From an uncultured Porphyromonadaceae bacterium (GTDB taxonomy: Bacteria; Bacteroidota; Bacteroidia; Bacteroidales; Muribaculaceae): DNA of 64,000 nucleotides. Where the stretch lies: the NCBI GenBank assembly GCA_900546365.1, contig URCF01000010.1, positions 15,865 to 79,864 on the forward strand. The letters are read 5' to 3'. Under the pieces are notes generated by a model. The model did no database searches and was not told the origin of the DNA. It worked only from the letters and a program-made list of their open reading frames with translations. Within the stretch, counting starts at the first letter, position 1; each line of letters starts with the position of its first letter. The translations under genes and the position numbers were made by a program. This document shows positions 52,553 to 61,747 of the stretch, piece by piece.

Positions 52553-54046
52553 ATGGGAGCTATCAAAAGTCTGGCCAAAGACACAGCAGTTTACGGGCTC
52601 AGCAGCATCATAGGACGATTCCTCAACTGGTGCCTCGTGCCGCTGTACACCATCAAGTTTGTGGCGGCGGAATACGGCGTGGTCACATACGTTTATTCAA
52701 TTGTGGCCCTGGCGCTTATCATCCTCACCTACGGTATGGAGACAGGTTTTTTCCGCTTCGCCAACCACGAACGCTACAAAAATCCCATGGAGGTGTATTC
52801 CACCGCCCTGATATCACTTGCCGCCAGCTCCACCATCTTCATGATACTTGTACTTGCGTTCCTGCCGCAGGTTACGGAAGCGATGCAATGCGGCGACCAC
52901 ACCGAATACGCATGGATGATGGCTCTTGCTGTGGCCATTGATGCCTTCACCTGCCTGCCGTTCTCCTACCTGCGCTACAAGCACCGCCCCCTGCGGTTCG
53001 CCACCGTCAAGCTCATCAACATAGCCGTCAATATCGGACTCAACCTGTTTTTCATCCTTCTGTGCCCATGGCTCATGATCCAGGCACCGGAGTGGGTGAG
53101 CTGGTGCTACAATCCCGATTTCGGCATCGGCTACATCTTCGCCGCCAACCTTGTGAGTTCGGCCCTGACGCTGCTGATGCTCACGCCCCAGCTCAGAGGG
53201 TTCCGGTGGGTGTTCAACAGCGCACTGTGGCGCGAGATGCTCACCTACTCCATGCCGCTGCTGGTGCTGGGAGTAGCCGGTATCATGAACCAGACCGTTG
53301 ACAAAATCCTTTTGCCATGGCTCGTACCCGACCATTCGGAAGCGTTGGCCCAGCTCGGCATATACGGAGCCAACTACAAGATAGCCATAGTGATGGTGAT
53401 GTTCATCCAGGCATTCCGGTTTGCCTACGAGCCTTTCATCTTTGCCCAGAACAAACAGAAAGGAGCCGACAAGCTCCAGGCTTTCCGCGATGCCATGACC
53501 TATTTCGTGATCTTCTCCATGGTCATATTCCTCGGGGTGATGTTCTATCTGCCGTTACTCCGCTACTTCATCTCGCCCCACTATTTCTCGGGGCTGAAAG
53601 TGGTGCCGGTGATTATGATAGCCGAATTTTTCTTTGGGGTGTTCTTCAACCTCTCGCTATGGTACAAACTCACCGACCGCACCTACTGGGGGATGATATT
53701 CTCGCTTGGCGGACTGGCCATCACCCTGTCGCTCAACATACTTCTGGTTCCCACCATGGGGTATATGGGATGCGCATGGGCAGCTCTGGCCTGCTACGGC
53801 ACCATGATGGTGGCCAGCTGGATTGTGGGGAAGATATGCCACCCTATCGGCTACAACATACGGCGCCTCGGCATATTCTTTTTTACGGCACTTGCCCTAT
53901 GGGGTGCGGGCTCGCTCATCTCCACCGGCAGCCATTGGCTTGACATGACACTGCGCACCCCGCTGCTCATTGCATATATATGGTTCGTGCTCAAGCTACA
54001 GAACATTTCTATAAAATCACTGATACCACACCGCTTACAATCATGA
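52553..54046 (+). CDS. Polysaccharide flippase (MOP superfamily, Wzx-like)
   Basis: 497 residues from the ATG at 52553, directly after the ruvB stop; an earlier in-frame start lies inside ruvB. Around 12-14 membrane helices, GIKSLAKDTAVYGLSSIIGRFLN-type opening, LLVPLYT-like loop after the first helix, and MLTYSMPLLVLGVAGIMNQTVDKILLP in the second half, which fit the polysaccharide-transport branch of the MOP exporters. Moves a lipid-linked oligosaccharide across the inner membrane. The stop overlaps the DUF389 start. Confidence 0.88.
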   Translation: MGAIKSLAKDTAVYGLSSIIGRFLNWCLVPLYTIKFVAAEYGVVTYVYSIVALALIILTYGMETGFFRFANHERYKNPMEVYSTALISLAASSTIFMILVLAFLPQVTEAMQCGDHTEYAWMMALAVAIDAFTCLPFSYLRYKHRPLRFATVKLINIAVNIGLNLFFILLCPWLMIQAPEWVSWCYNPDFGIGYIFAANLVSSALTLLMLTPQLRGFRWVFNSALWREMLTYSMPLLVLGVAGIMNQTVDKILLPWLVPDHSEALAQLGIYGANYKIAIVMVMFIQAFRFAYEPFIFAQNKQKGADKLQAFRDAMTYFVIFSMVIFLGVMFYLPLLRYFISPHYFSGLKVVPVIMIAEFFFGVFFNLSLWYKLTDRTYWGMIFSLGGLAITLSLNILLVPTMGYMGCAWAALACYGTMMVASWIVGKICHPIGYNIRRLGIFFFTALALWGAGSLISTGSHWLDMTLRTPLLIAYIWFVLKLQNISIKSLIPHRLQS

Positions 54047-55419
54047 TTTCAGATCTTCCGATGAAGTTGGCCAACTTCTTCAAAAACTATTTCACACTAT
54101 CACCCGACCTTGTGCCACAGGCTGAGGCCGAGCAGTCGATACGCGACGGTGTGTCATTCCGCGGCACCAACATCCTCATCCTCATCCTGGCCATACTTAT
54201 AGCCTCGCTCGGACTCAACACCAACTCCACCGCGGTGATTATCGGAGCGATGCTCATCTCGCCGCTCATGGGACCTATCATCGGCATCGGCCTCGGCGTG
54301 GGTGTCCATGATTTCGACCTTATAAAAAGATGTGTGCGCAACCTTTTGATGGCGGCTGGATTTTCCGTCATCGCCTCCACCATCTACTTCCTCATCTCCC
54401 CGGTCAATGAAGGTCATAGCGAGCTGCTGGCACGCACCTCCCCCACCATCTACGATGTGCTCATAGGGTTTGTGGGCGGCGGTGCCGGCATCATAGCCCT
54501 CGGCAGCCGCAACAAAGGCAATGTGATTCCCGGTGTGGCCATCGCCACCGCCCTCATGCCTCCGCTATGCACCGCCGGTTACGGTCTCGCCACATGGCAG
54601 CTCAACTATTTCTTCGGAGCGTTCTATCTGTTCATCATCAACTCCATCTACATCGCTTTCGCCACATTCATCGGCGTGAAACTGCTCGGCTACAAGGGTG
54701 ACTCCACCACCGACAATACCCGCGCCCACAAAGTGCGCAAGATAGTTTACACCCTCGCCATCCTCACCATGCTCCCAAGCATCTACCTCACCTACCGCAT
54801 GCTCCAGGCCAACAAATACAATATGCAGGTCAATAGTTTTGTGACTGACGAATGTCACTGGCCCGACACGCAGGTGGTGAACACTCAGACACAAACCGTT
54901 GATGGACAGAAAATAATCCGCATCACCCTCATCGGCAAGACCCTTCCCGCCGACTCGCTTGAGCTCGCACTCGCGCCAAGGCTCCGGTTCTACGGACTGG
55001 AGGGCACAAAACTCACTTTCGTGCAGGGGGGTGTGGAAACCGTCACCAACGACCAGTCGGGTGTGAAGGATGTGTATATGCTCGCCCAAAGCACCATCTC
55101 GCGGCAGCAGGCCACCATCGACTCGCTCCGCACCATCGTGGCCGAAACCCGCGCCGCCCAGGCCGCCGGCACCACCATAGCGCCGGAGATCAAAGTCCTG
55201 TGGCCTCAAGTGAAAGATATCGCCGTGAACCACAGCGTGTTCGCGCCCATAGCCGGCGGCACGCCCGACACCGTGCATGTGGCCATGGTGAGTTTTTCAA
55301 GACCGCTTGACAAGGCACAGTCGGCAAAATTCAAGGAGTATCTGGAAGCTCGCCTCGGCATCAAGGATATCCAGATAGTCAACGCCAATAATCTTAATCT
55401 CAAATCCCAAGACCAATGA
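54043..55419 (+). CDS. DUF389 family membrane protein
   Basis: 458 residues from the ATG at 54043 (ATGA overlap with the flippase). Six or so membrane helices between residues 45 and 265 with the DUF389 signature LNTNSTAVIIGAMLISPLMGPI and FVGGGAGIIAL, GVAIATALMPPLCTAGYG. The C-terminal 190 residues form a soluble region that includes a beta domain (DGQKIIRITLIGK) and a coiled-coil stretch. Function unknown, perhaps small-molecule transport. Coupled by ATGA to the next glycosyltransferase as well. Confidence 0.88.
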   Translation: MISDLPMKLANFFKNYFTLSPDLVPQAEAEQSIRDGVSFRGTNILILILAILIASLGLNTNSTAVIIGAMLISPLMGPIIGIGLGVGVHDFDLIKRCVRNLLMAAGFSVIASTIYFLISPVNEGHSELLARTSPTIYDVLIGFVGGGAGIIALGSRNKGNVIPGVAIATALMPPLCTAGYGLATWQLNYFFGAFYLFIINSIYIAFATFIGVKLLGYKGDSTTDNTRAHKVRKIVYTLAILTMLPSIYLTYRMLQANKYNMQVNSFVTDECHWPDTQVVNTQTQTVDGQKIIRITLIGKTLPADSLELALAPRLRFYGLEGTKLTFVQGGVETVTNDQSGVKDVYMLAQSTISRQQATIDSLRTIVAETRAAQAAGTTIAPEIKVLWPQVKDIAVNHSVFAPIAGGTPDTVHVAMVSFSRPLDKAQSAKFKEYLEARLGIKDIQIVNANNLNLKSQDQ

Positions 55420-56690
55420 ACACCCCGTCCCGACCCCTCAAGGTGGCTCTCGTGAGCCATAGCGACCTGCTCGGAGGAGCCGCTGTTGTCACCTACCGCC
55501 TCATGGAGGCTCTGCGCCGTCACGGTGTGGATGCACAGATGGTGGTGTACACCAAACTCAGCGACGACCCCAATGTGCATCTGATGGGGTCAAGATGGAT
55601 CCGCGGGGTGAAATTCATGCTTGAACGGTTGCGCATCAGCCTCGCCAACGGGTTCAACCGCGCCAATCTTTTCAAGGTGTCGGTGGCCAATGTAGGGTTG
55701 CCGCTCCACCTGCATCCCGTGGTGCGGCAGGCCGACATCGTGATGCTCGGATGGGTCAACCAGGGGTTGCTGTCGCTCCGCGGCATCAGGAAACTTGCGG
55801 CCCTCGGCAAGCCGCTGATATGGAACATGCACGATATGTGGAACCTCACCGGCATCTGCCACCACGCCTACGAATGTAAAGCCTACACCGGGCAGTGCGG
55901 CCACTGCCAGTTCATGTCGGGAAGCTCCGCCGCCGACCTCTCGCACGCCGTATGGCTCAAGAAATATAAGCTCTACAATTCCATCCCCATCACTTTTGTG
56001 CCGGTGAGCAACTGGCTGGCAAAAAAGTGCAGATCTTCCTCCCTGCTGCACGACAAGGACATACGGGTGATACCCAACGCATTCCCGGTGGCTTCGTTCA
56101 CCACCGAGCCCAAATCGGGAGTACTGCCGACCACAGTGAAGACCGACCGCAAGCTGATTCTCATCGGGGCAGCTAGGCTTGACGACCCTATCAAAGGGCT
56201 GGAATACACCATCGAGGCGTTGAACTATCTGTTTGACAACAATCCGCAGCTCACCCGCGAATGTCAGGCAGTGTTTTTCGGCAACCTCAAAAACCCTCAC
56301 GCGCTCGACGACCTCCGCTTCCCATACACCCATCTCGGACGCATCGACGACCCCCTCACGCTGCGCCGTCTTTACGCCTCGGCCAAGGTGGTGCTCTCCA
56401 CTTCGCTCTACGAAACTCTCCCCGGCACCCTCATCGAGGGACAGGCCGCGGGGTGTCTGCCGGTGACTTTCGGCCGCGGCGGACAGCACGACATCGTGGA
56501 GCATCTCGTCAACGGATATATCGCCGAGTACCGCAACCCGCGCAGCGTGGCCGAGGGTATAGAATGGGCCTTGGACAAGAACCCCGACCGCAACGAGCTT
56601 CATGAATCGGTGTACCGCCGGTTCTCGTCCGACTCGGTGGTGGAGAAATACCTCGAACTGTTCAACGAACTTCTCTCTCGCAAGAAATAA
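55416..56690 (+). CDS. Glycosyltransferase family 4
   Basis: 424 residues. Opening KVALVSHSDLLGGAAVVTYRL with the G-rich acceptor loop, then WNMHDMWNLTGICHHAYECKAYTGQCGHC with a Cys cluster seen in a subgroup of these enzymes, ILIGAARLDDPIKGLEYTIEAL at the donor domain start, and STSLYETLPGTLIEGQAAGCLPVTFGRGG with the EX7E-type region. Makes part of a surface glycan with the nearby flippase. Start overlaps DUF389 (ATGA). Confidence 0.88.
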   Translation: MNTPSRPLKVALVSHSDLLGGAAVVTYRLMEALRRHGVDAQMVVYTKLSDDPNVHLMGSRWIRGVKFMLERLRISLANGFNRANLFKVSVANVGLPLHLHPVVRQADIVMLGWVNQGLLSLRGIRKLAALGKPLIWNMHDMWNLTGICHHAYECKAYTGQCGHCQFMSGSSAADLSHAVWLKKYKLYNSIPITFVPVSNWLAKKCRSSSLLHDKDIRVIPNAFPVASFTTEPKSGVLPTTVKTDRKLILIGAARLDDPIKGLEYTIEALNYLFDNNPQLTRECQAVFFGNLKNPHALDDLRFPYTHLGRIDDPLTLRRLYASAKVVLSTSLYETLPGTLIEGQAAGCLPVTFGRGGQHDIVEHLVNGYIAEYRNPRSVAEGIEWALDKNPDRNELHESVYRRFSSDSVVEKYLELFNELLSRKK

Positions 56691-56701
56691 TCAAATAATC
56701 A

Positions 56702-57580
56702 ATGTGGATTCTGCTCGCGGTTGCATCGGCCCTGCTGCTGGGGTTCTACGACATCTTCAAGAAGCTGTCGGTGAGAGCCAACAATGTGCCCGTCGTTCTG
56801 TGGCTCAACACCATTTTCGGCACCCTGCTGCTCAGCCCGGTGATTCTGCAGTCGCTCAGCGGTGGTGAGTCGGCGCTCACCGCTGCCGCACATCTCCACA
56901 TCATGCTCAAATCCATGATTGTGCTCGGCTCCTGGGTGTTGGGATATTTCGCCATCAAGCATCTCCCCCTCACCATCCAGGGCCCCATCAACGCCACTCG
57001 CCCGGTGCTGGTGCTTGTCGGAGCGCTCATAATATATGGCGAAGTGCTCAACCTGTGGCAATGGGCCGGGGTGCTGCTCGGCATACTGTCGCTCTACATG
57101 ATTTCGCGAATCGGGGCCGGCGAAGGGTTTTCGCTGCGCCACTCGCGATGGATATGGATGAGTATCGGGGCCACGATTCTCGGTGCAGTCAGCGCTCTCT
57201 ACGACAAATACCTCATACATCTCTACCCACCCCTCCAGGTGCAGGCATGGTACTCGCTCTATCAATGTGTGGTGATGGGGATTGTGGCGCTTGTGCTGCT
57301 CCGCACCCCTGCGCTGAGAGCCAAAGCCGGACGATTTGAATGGCGATGGTCCATACCGTGCATCTCGCTGTTTCTCACCGCCGCCGACATGGCCTACTTC
57401 CATGCACTCTCGCTCCCCGGCTCCATGATAGCGATAGTGTCGATGATGCGCAGAGGCAGTGTGCTGGTGTCGTTTGTATATGGTGTGGCAGTGCTCCACG
57501 AACGCGGAGTGCGTACAAAGCTCATCGACCTCGGCATATTGCTGCTCGGACTGGCGTGCCTCACCATCGGCTCCTTATAA
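56702..57580 (+). CDS. EamA/DMT-family transporter
   Basis: 292 residues, ten membrane helices arranged as two EamA repeats (about 1-130 and 150-290). The first begins LLAVASALLLGFYDIFKKLSVR, and each half ends with a helix of the GILLLGLA type. Exports or imports a small metabolite or a nucleotide sugar; not identified. 11 nt after the GT4 gene. Its stop codon TAA lies within the first unit of a TATAAG repeat array. Confidence 0.85.
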   Translation: MWILLAVASALLLGFYDIFKKLSVRANNVPVVLWLNTIFGTLLLSPVILQSLSGGESALTAAAHLHIMLKSMIVLGSWVLGYFAIKHLPLTIQGPINATRPVLVLVGALIIYGEVLNLWQWAGVLLGILSLYMISRIGAGEGFSLRHSRWIWMSIGATILGAVSALYDKYLIHLYPPLQVQAWYSLYQCVVMGIVALVLLRTPALRAKAGRFEWRWSIPCISLFLTAADMAYFHALSLPGSMIAIVSMMRRGSVLVSFVYGVAVLHERGVRTKLIDLGILLLGLACLTIGSL

Positions 57581-57612
57581 GATTTATAAGAATTATAAGA
57601 TTTATAAGATTT
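57575..57612. repeat. Short tandem repeat built on TATAAG
   Basis: Four copies of TTATAAGAT or TTATAAGAA, about 9-10 nt each, cover the end of the EamA gene (stop at 57578-57580) and the gap before the antiporter. Same family as 12594, 63134 and 63721. Confidence 0.75.
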
Positions 57613-57627
57613 AAAAATTTAAGCACT

Positions 57628-58602
57628 ATGTGGATTGACATTCTGTGGCTCGTTGCCGGGCTCGTCCTTATTCTCGGCGGAGCCAACTTCCTCACCGACG
57701 GGGCTTCGGCCATCGCCAAAAAGTTCGGCATCTCCGACCTCGTGATTGGCCTCACCGTGGTGGCGTTCGGCACCTCAGCCCCCGAGCTGGCCATCTCCAT
57801 CATGGCAGCTGCCCAGGGGAGTGCCCCGCTGGCTGTGGGCAATGTGGTGGGCAGCAACATTTTCAACATCCTCGTCATTATCGGCATCACAGCTCTGGTG
57901 CGCCCCATTGTGGTGAAAAAGAGCGTGATGACCACCGAGATACCGATGGTGATTCTGTCGAGCGTCATTCTCCTGGCCATAGGGTACACCTCCGTGCTCG
58001 ACGGCACTCCCGACATCGTGAGCCGTGTGGAGGGTATTCTCCTGATCATATTCTTCATCCTGTTCATGCGCTACACATTCGCCACCGCCCGCCACAAGGA
58101 TCCGGGCTCCACCGACCCGGTTGAATCCAAAAGTAACTCTCTGAAGCTCAATATGCTTCGCTCTGTTGTTTACCTCTTCGGCGGATTGGCGGCGCTGATA
58201 TGGGGCGGCGACAGATTCGTGGACGGAGCCACCGGGATAGCACGCTTCATGGGGGTGAGCGATGCGGTAATCGGCCTCACCATCGTGGCAATGGGCACAT
58301 CGCTCCCTGAGCTGGCCACCTCCATTGTGGCCGCGCTCAAGAACGAACCCGGGCTGGCGATAGGCAATGTTATCGGCAGCAACATCTTCAATGTGCTGCT
58401 CGTGCTCGGCTCGGCGGCGATAGTCTGCCCGCTACCGTTTGACGGCATCACCCACCTCGACCTGTGGGTGCTCACCATCGCGAGTCTGCTTTTCTTCCTG
58501 TTTGGCTGGCGGTTCCGCCGCCGCAAAATCACCCGTCTGGAGGGCGCCATCCTCGCGGGCTGCTATCTGGCCTACACCGTCTGGCTGGTGGCTACTGTGT
58601 GA
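57628..58602 (+). CDS. Calcium/sodium antiporter (CaCA family, YrbG-like)
   Basis: 324 residues from the ATG at 57628. Ten membrane helices in two halves, each with an alpha-repeat: GTSAPELAISIMAA with GNVVGSNIFNILVI, and GTSLPELATSIVAA with GNVIGSNIFNVLLV. These carry the acidic and polar residues that bind Ca2+ in NCX-type exchangers. Uses the Na+ or H+ gradient to export Ca2+. Convergent with the LD-carboxypeptidase gene, overlapping by 11 nt. Confidence 0.92.
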   Translation: MWIDILWLVAGLVLILGGANFLTDGASAIAKKFGISDLVIGLTVVAFGTSAPELAISIMAAAQGSAPLAVGNVVGSNIFNILVIIGITALVRPIVVKKSVMTTEIPMVILSSVILLAIGYTSVLDGTPDIVSRVEGILLIIFFILFMRYTFATARHKDPGSTDPVESKSNSLKLNMLRSVVYLFGGLAALIWGGDRFVDGATGIARFMGVSDAVIGLTIVAMGTSLPELATSIVAALKNEPGLAIGNVIGSNIFNVLLVLGSAAIVCPLPFDGITHLDLWVLTIASLLFFLFGWRFRRRKITRLEGAILAGCYLAYTVWLVATV

Positions 58603-59491
58603 TGGTGACGCCCAGCGGAGTCACCTCCAATGTCACCTTGCCGCTCTCCATCAGCGGCAGGTTATGGTCCACATGACCCACCGGAGCCTCGAATGCCACC
58701 GGAAAACCGTATGGCCTCACTATCCTGTGGATCATCTCCTCCATACTCTCGCTATCGGCATCCGCGCTGTAGTTGGTGAACCGGCCCACTATCAGGCCAC
58801 GAATCCGCCGCAACACTCCGGCAAGCTCCAGCTGATACATCATCCTCTCCACTTTGTACACCGGCTCGCTCACATCCTCGATAAACAGGATGTCGCCGCG
58901 GCCATAAATGTCAAACGGTGTGCCCATCAGCCCCGACAGCACGGCCATGTTGCCCCCGACGAGGGTGCCCGTCACCACTCCGGTGCGGTTGAACACGTGG
59001 GCCGGGAAATGATACTGCTGCCGCTCGCCGCGGAGCATCCCGAGCAGTGCCCGGGTGTCGCTGTCTTCGGCATTGTTGGCGGCTATATGTTTGGTCATCG
59101 GCGCATGGATGCTCGCTATGCCGTGGCGGCTCATCAGCGCGTGCAAGCACGATATGTCACTGAACCCTATCACCCATTTGGGATTATCGCGCAGAGGCAT
59201 ACTGTCCAATGTCTCAAGCAGGTGCACCGCTCCATATCCTCCACGTGAGCATAAGATGGCCTTCACGTCAGGGTCGGTGAGCGCATCCTCGAGGTCGGAA
59301 ATTCTGTCGGCGAAGCTCCCGGAATAGGTGCCCTCGCGCCCGAGGGCATGGGGCGACACCTCCACCCTGTACCCGAGCTCGCGCAGCAGTTCGGCGGCGC
59401 GTGCCACATTCTCGTGATTGGTGGCCCCCGAAGGCGACAATATCACAATCTTATCGCCTTTTTCCAGCGGCTGGGGGATAATCACACTCAT
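58592..59491 (-). CDS. ldcA: Muramoyltetrapeptide LD-carboxypeptidase (peptidase S66)
   Basis: 299 residues. ILSPSGATNHENVARAAELL opening, CSRGGYGAVHLLETLD, catalytic Ser111 in GFSDISCLHAL, the Glu in DILFIEDVSEPVYKVERM and His in GHVDHNLPL, the full S66 triad. Cytoplasmic enzyme that cuts the terminal D-Ala from recycled murein tetrapeptides. No signal peptide. Its start overlaps the stop of the upstream radical SAM gene by 4 nt (ATGA). Confidence 0.92.
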   Translation of the reverse strand: MSVIIPQPLEKGDKIVILSPSGATNHENVARAAELLRELGYRVEVSPHALGREGTYSGSFADRISDLEDALTDPDVKAILCSRGGYGAVHLLETLDSMPLRDNPKWVIGFSDISCLHALMSRHGIASIHAPMTKHIAANNAEDSDTRALLGMLRGERQQYHFPAHVFNRTGVVTGTLVGGNMAVLSGLMGTPFDIYGRGDILFIEDVSEPVYKVERMMYQLELAGVLRRIRGLIVGRFTNYSADADSESMEEMIHRIVRPYGFPVAFEAPVGHVDHNLPLMESGKVTLEVTPLGVTITQ

Positions 59492-60264
59492 GCCACCTCC
59501 ACCTTTATTCCGCAGGCGCGGATTTTGTCAGCCACTCTTTCCAGCTCCTCTTTCTCCACCTTCTGCAGATGCTCGGCGGGAGTTTTGCGGTCGATGGAGT
59601 AGAGCATCACCTCCCGCGGCCTGATTCGCTTGTATGCCGCCACGAGGGCTTCCACCTCCTCGGAAGTGGTGTTGTCAATCCTCTCCCCGTTGTACTCGCC
59701 GCGGAGAAGCATGGTCTGCACCACGCACCCGCTGCCAAACTGCGCCAGCTGCTCAATCACCTTTTCCGAACTCAGCGCCGCGCTGTTGGGCCTGTCGATG
59801 GCTCGCATGGTGGGGGTGATGGCCGAATCGAGTTTCAGGATATTGTTATCCACCTTGCGGAGCGCCCTGCACACACCCCCGCTGTGGAGCATGGTGGAGT
59901 TGCTGAGCACCGAGATTTTCACCTGCGGAAAATATTTGTCGCGCAGTCCGATGGTGTCCTCTATCACACCCTCAAACTCGGGATGGAGCGTAGGCTCGCC
60001 ATTGCCGGAAAAGGTGATCACATCGAGCGGTTCGCCATTGGCACTCATATCGCGCAGCTTCTCCTCAAGCAGACGCTTCACATCGGCGCGGCAGGGGAGG
60101 CCGGTGGTGCCGGGTCCCTGTGCGTTGAACCCCGCCTCGCAGTACAGGCAGTCAAACGAGCATACCTTGCCGTCAATGGGCGACAGGTTCACACCCAGCG
60201 ATCTGCCGAGCCGCCGCGAGTGGATGGGGCCGAATATTGTGGAATGAAACAGTACGGTTTGCAT
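59488..60264 (-). CDS. Radical SAM protein
   Basis: 258 residues. FGPIHSRRLGRSLGVNLSP precedes the cluster motif CSFDCLYC (Cys35, Cys39, Cys42). TFSGNGEPTLHPEF is the SAM-contact GE motif region. The family resembles the stand-alone radical SAM proteins with a short form of the TYW1/NifB-like core; there is no SPASM extension. Reaction unknown. Promoter box TACATTTG at 60293-60286, divergent from the LOG gene. Confidence 0.9.
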   Translation of the reverse strand: MQTVLFHSTIFGPIHSRRLGRSLGVNLSPIDGKVCSFDCLYCEAGFNAQGPGTTGLPCRADVKRLLEEKLRDMSANGEPLDVITFSGNGEPTLHPEFEGVIEDTIGLRDKYFPQVKISVLSNSTMLHSGGVCRALRKVDNNILKLDSAITPTMRAIDRPNSAALSSEKVIEQLAQFGSGCVVQTMLLRGEYNGERIDNTTSEEVEALVAAYKRIRPREVMLYSIDRKTPAEHLQKVEKEELERVADKIRACGIKVEVA

Positions 60265-60285
60265 GACTCAGATATATTTATGAGG

Positions 60286-60293
60286 CAAATGTA
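60286..60293 (-). promoter_or_regulatory. -7 box of the radical SAM-ldcA operon
   Basis: TACATTTG on the minus strand, ending 21 nt before the ATG at 60264. It sits back to back with the LOG gene's box at 60306. Confidence 0.5.
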
Positions 60294-60305
60294 TAAAAAT
60301 TTGCG

Positions 60306-60313
60306 TAATTTTG
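60306..60313 (+). promoter_or_regulatory. -7 box of the LOG-family gene, 4 nt before the start codon
   Basis: TAATTTTG, then CACC and the ATG at 60318. No good TTG at -33. Predicts a leaderless transcript. Confidence 0.55.
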
Positions 60314-60317
60314 CACC

Positions 60318-60890
60318 ATGACAAAGATTTGCATTTACGGGGCCTCAAGTGAAAATATCCCCGAACAGTATAAGGTGGCTGCCACGGAGTGCGGCGCACT
60401 GATTGCCCGCGCCGGTGCAGCGCTGGTGTGCGGCGGCGGCAAAGCCGGACTGATGCGCTGCGCCATCGACGGTGCGCTCCTCAACAACGGCACCGCCATC
60501 GGCGTGCTCCCCGACTTCATGGTGCAGAAAGGGTGGCAGCATCCCGGGCTGTCCGAGATGATTGTAGAGCCATCCATGCACGCCCGCAAAAGCCGTATGG
60601 CAGCCCTGAGCAGCGGGGTGATTGCTCTCCCCGGCGGCATCGGCACTCTCGAGGAGCTCACCGAAATCATCACCTGGCGCAAGCTCAACCTCTACACCGG
60701 CCAAGTGGTGATACTCAACATCGACGGCTTTTTCAACCCTCTGCTACAGATGTTTGAGCGCACTGCAGAGCAAGGGTTCATGTACCCCGAACACCTCTGC
60801 CTGTGGAGCGTGGCCTCCACCCCGGCCGAAGCTGTGGCCATGGCCCTCGACCCCAACCCGCAACAGAATTTTCCCCAAACCATCGCCTGA
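60318..60890 (+). CDS. LOG family protein (TIGR00730; cytokinin riboside 5'-monophosphate phosphoribohydrolase-like)
   Basis: 190 residues. Rossmann-like fold with CIYGASSENIPEQY, VCGGGKAGLM (38-46), RKSRMAALSSGVIALPGGIGT with PGGIGT at 105-110 and the following LEEL glutamates. These are the LOG motifs. In plants and some bacteria the enzyme frees cytokinin bases from their riboside monophosphates; many bacterial members act on AMP or other nucleotides. The stop and the next ATG share a base (TGATG). Confidence 0.92.
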   Translation: MTKICIYGASSENIPEQYKVAATECGALIARAGAALVCGGGKAGLMRCAIDGALLNNGTAIGVLPDFMVQKGWQHPGLSEMIVEPSMHARKSRMAALSSGVIALPGGIGTLEELTEIITWRKLNLYTGQVVILNIDGFFNPLLQMFERTAEQGFMYPEHLCLWSVASTPAEAVAMALDPNPQQNFPQTIA

Positions 60891-61720
60891 TGCCCGACAC
60901 CCTGTCCATAGCCGCCCCCGACACCATAGCCGCCCCCGCTGCTGAAACGCTCTGGACAGCTTCGGTGTGCCATCCCGACGAGGCCCCCACCCTTGTGGAG
61001 TCATCGGCCCGGTTCACTGTAGGCAAGCTACCGTGGTCCCACGGCATCCCGCCCGAGCCACGCGCCATGCTCCCGGGGTATGACTCCGGAGTGATATGCC
61101 TCCTGCTCGTCGCCTTCGTGCTCCTTGCCGCCAACTTCCGCCACTGCTCCACCTACCTCAAGAATCTCCCCGACAACCTCTGGAGCGTCAAGAACCGCGA
61201 CAACGCTTTCTCCCCCACCCACACCCTCAGCGAAACACGCATTGTCCTCGCCCTCGTCCTCATAGTGTGCGTCATGGAGGGGATTGTGCTCTACTCCACA
61301 TTCCATTCCCTCCTGCTCCCTCCCGGGTGGAGCGCCGGTGCCGGGGTGGCATTGGCCACCGGAGTGGCCGCCGCCTATTATGCCGCGCAGCTGCTGGCCT
61401 ACACCGCCACAGCCCACATCTTCTCCACCGCCCGCTCGGCCAGCCTGTGGGTCAAGGGATTCAACGCCTCCCAGTCGCTCCTCACCATCTTTCTCACCAT
61501 CCCCGCGCTGTGGGTGCTGTTCAATCCGGGGTCGGCGGTCACGGTGGCCATCATCTCCGCTGCGCTCTATCTTTTGGTGCGCATATTGTTTATTTGCAAA
61601 GGTTTTAGAATTTTTTACATCAATTCGTTCTCCTTAGTGTACTTTATTTTGTACCTTTGCACCCTTGAAATAGCACCCATCTTCATGTTTGTCAAGTTGG
61701 CCCGCTGTTTCGCAATATAA
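60890..61720 (+). CDS. DUF4271 family membrane protein
   Basis: 276 residues from the ATG at 60890. A Pro and Ala-rich N-terminal region (1-65) then seven or so membrane helices. YLKNLPDNLWSVKNRDNAF between helices 1 and 2 and KGFRIFYINSFSLVYFILYLCTLEIAPI at the end are the conserved blocks of this Bacteroidetes family, usually beside hemD as here. Function unknown. Coupled to the LOG gene by TGATG. The last 70 bases include a promoter box for hemD. Confidence 0.88.
   Translation: MPDTLSIAAPDTIAAPAAETLWTASVCHPDEAPTLVESSARFTVGKLPWSHGIPPEPRAMLPGYDSGVICLLLVAFVLLAANFRHCSTYLKNLPDNLWSVKNRDNAFSPTHTLSETRIVLALVLIVCVMEGIVLYSTFHSLLLPPGWSAGAGVALATGVAAAYYAAQLLAYTATAHIFSTARSASLWVKGFNASQSLLTIFLTIPALWVLFNPGSAVTVAIISAALYLLVRILFICKGFRIFYINSFSLVYFILYLCTLEIAPIFMFVKLARCFAI
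61652..61659 (+). promoter_or_regulatory. -7 box of hemD, inside the DUF4271 gene
   Basis: TACCTTTG lies about 60 nt before the DUF4271 stop. TTC at 61628-61630 gives a 21-nt spacer. It would allow hemD-rnpA-yidD-tatD to be made apart from the genes before it. Confidence 0.45.
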
Positions 61721-61747
61721 CTTGAATCACATATCTATTCTATTCAC

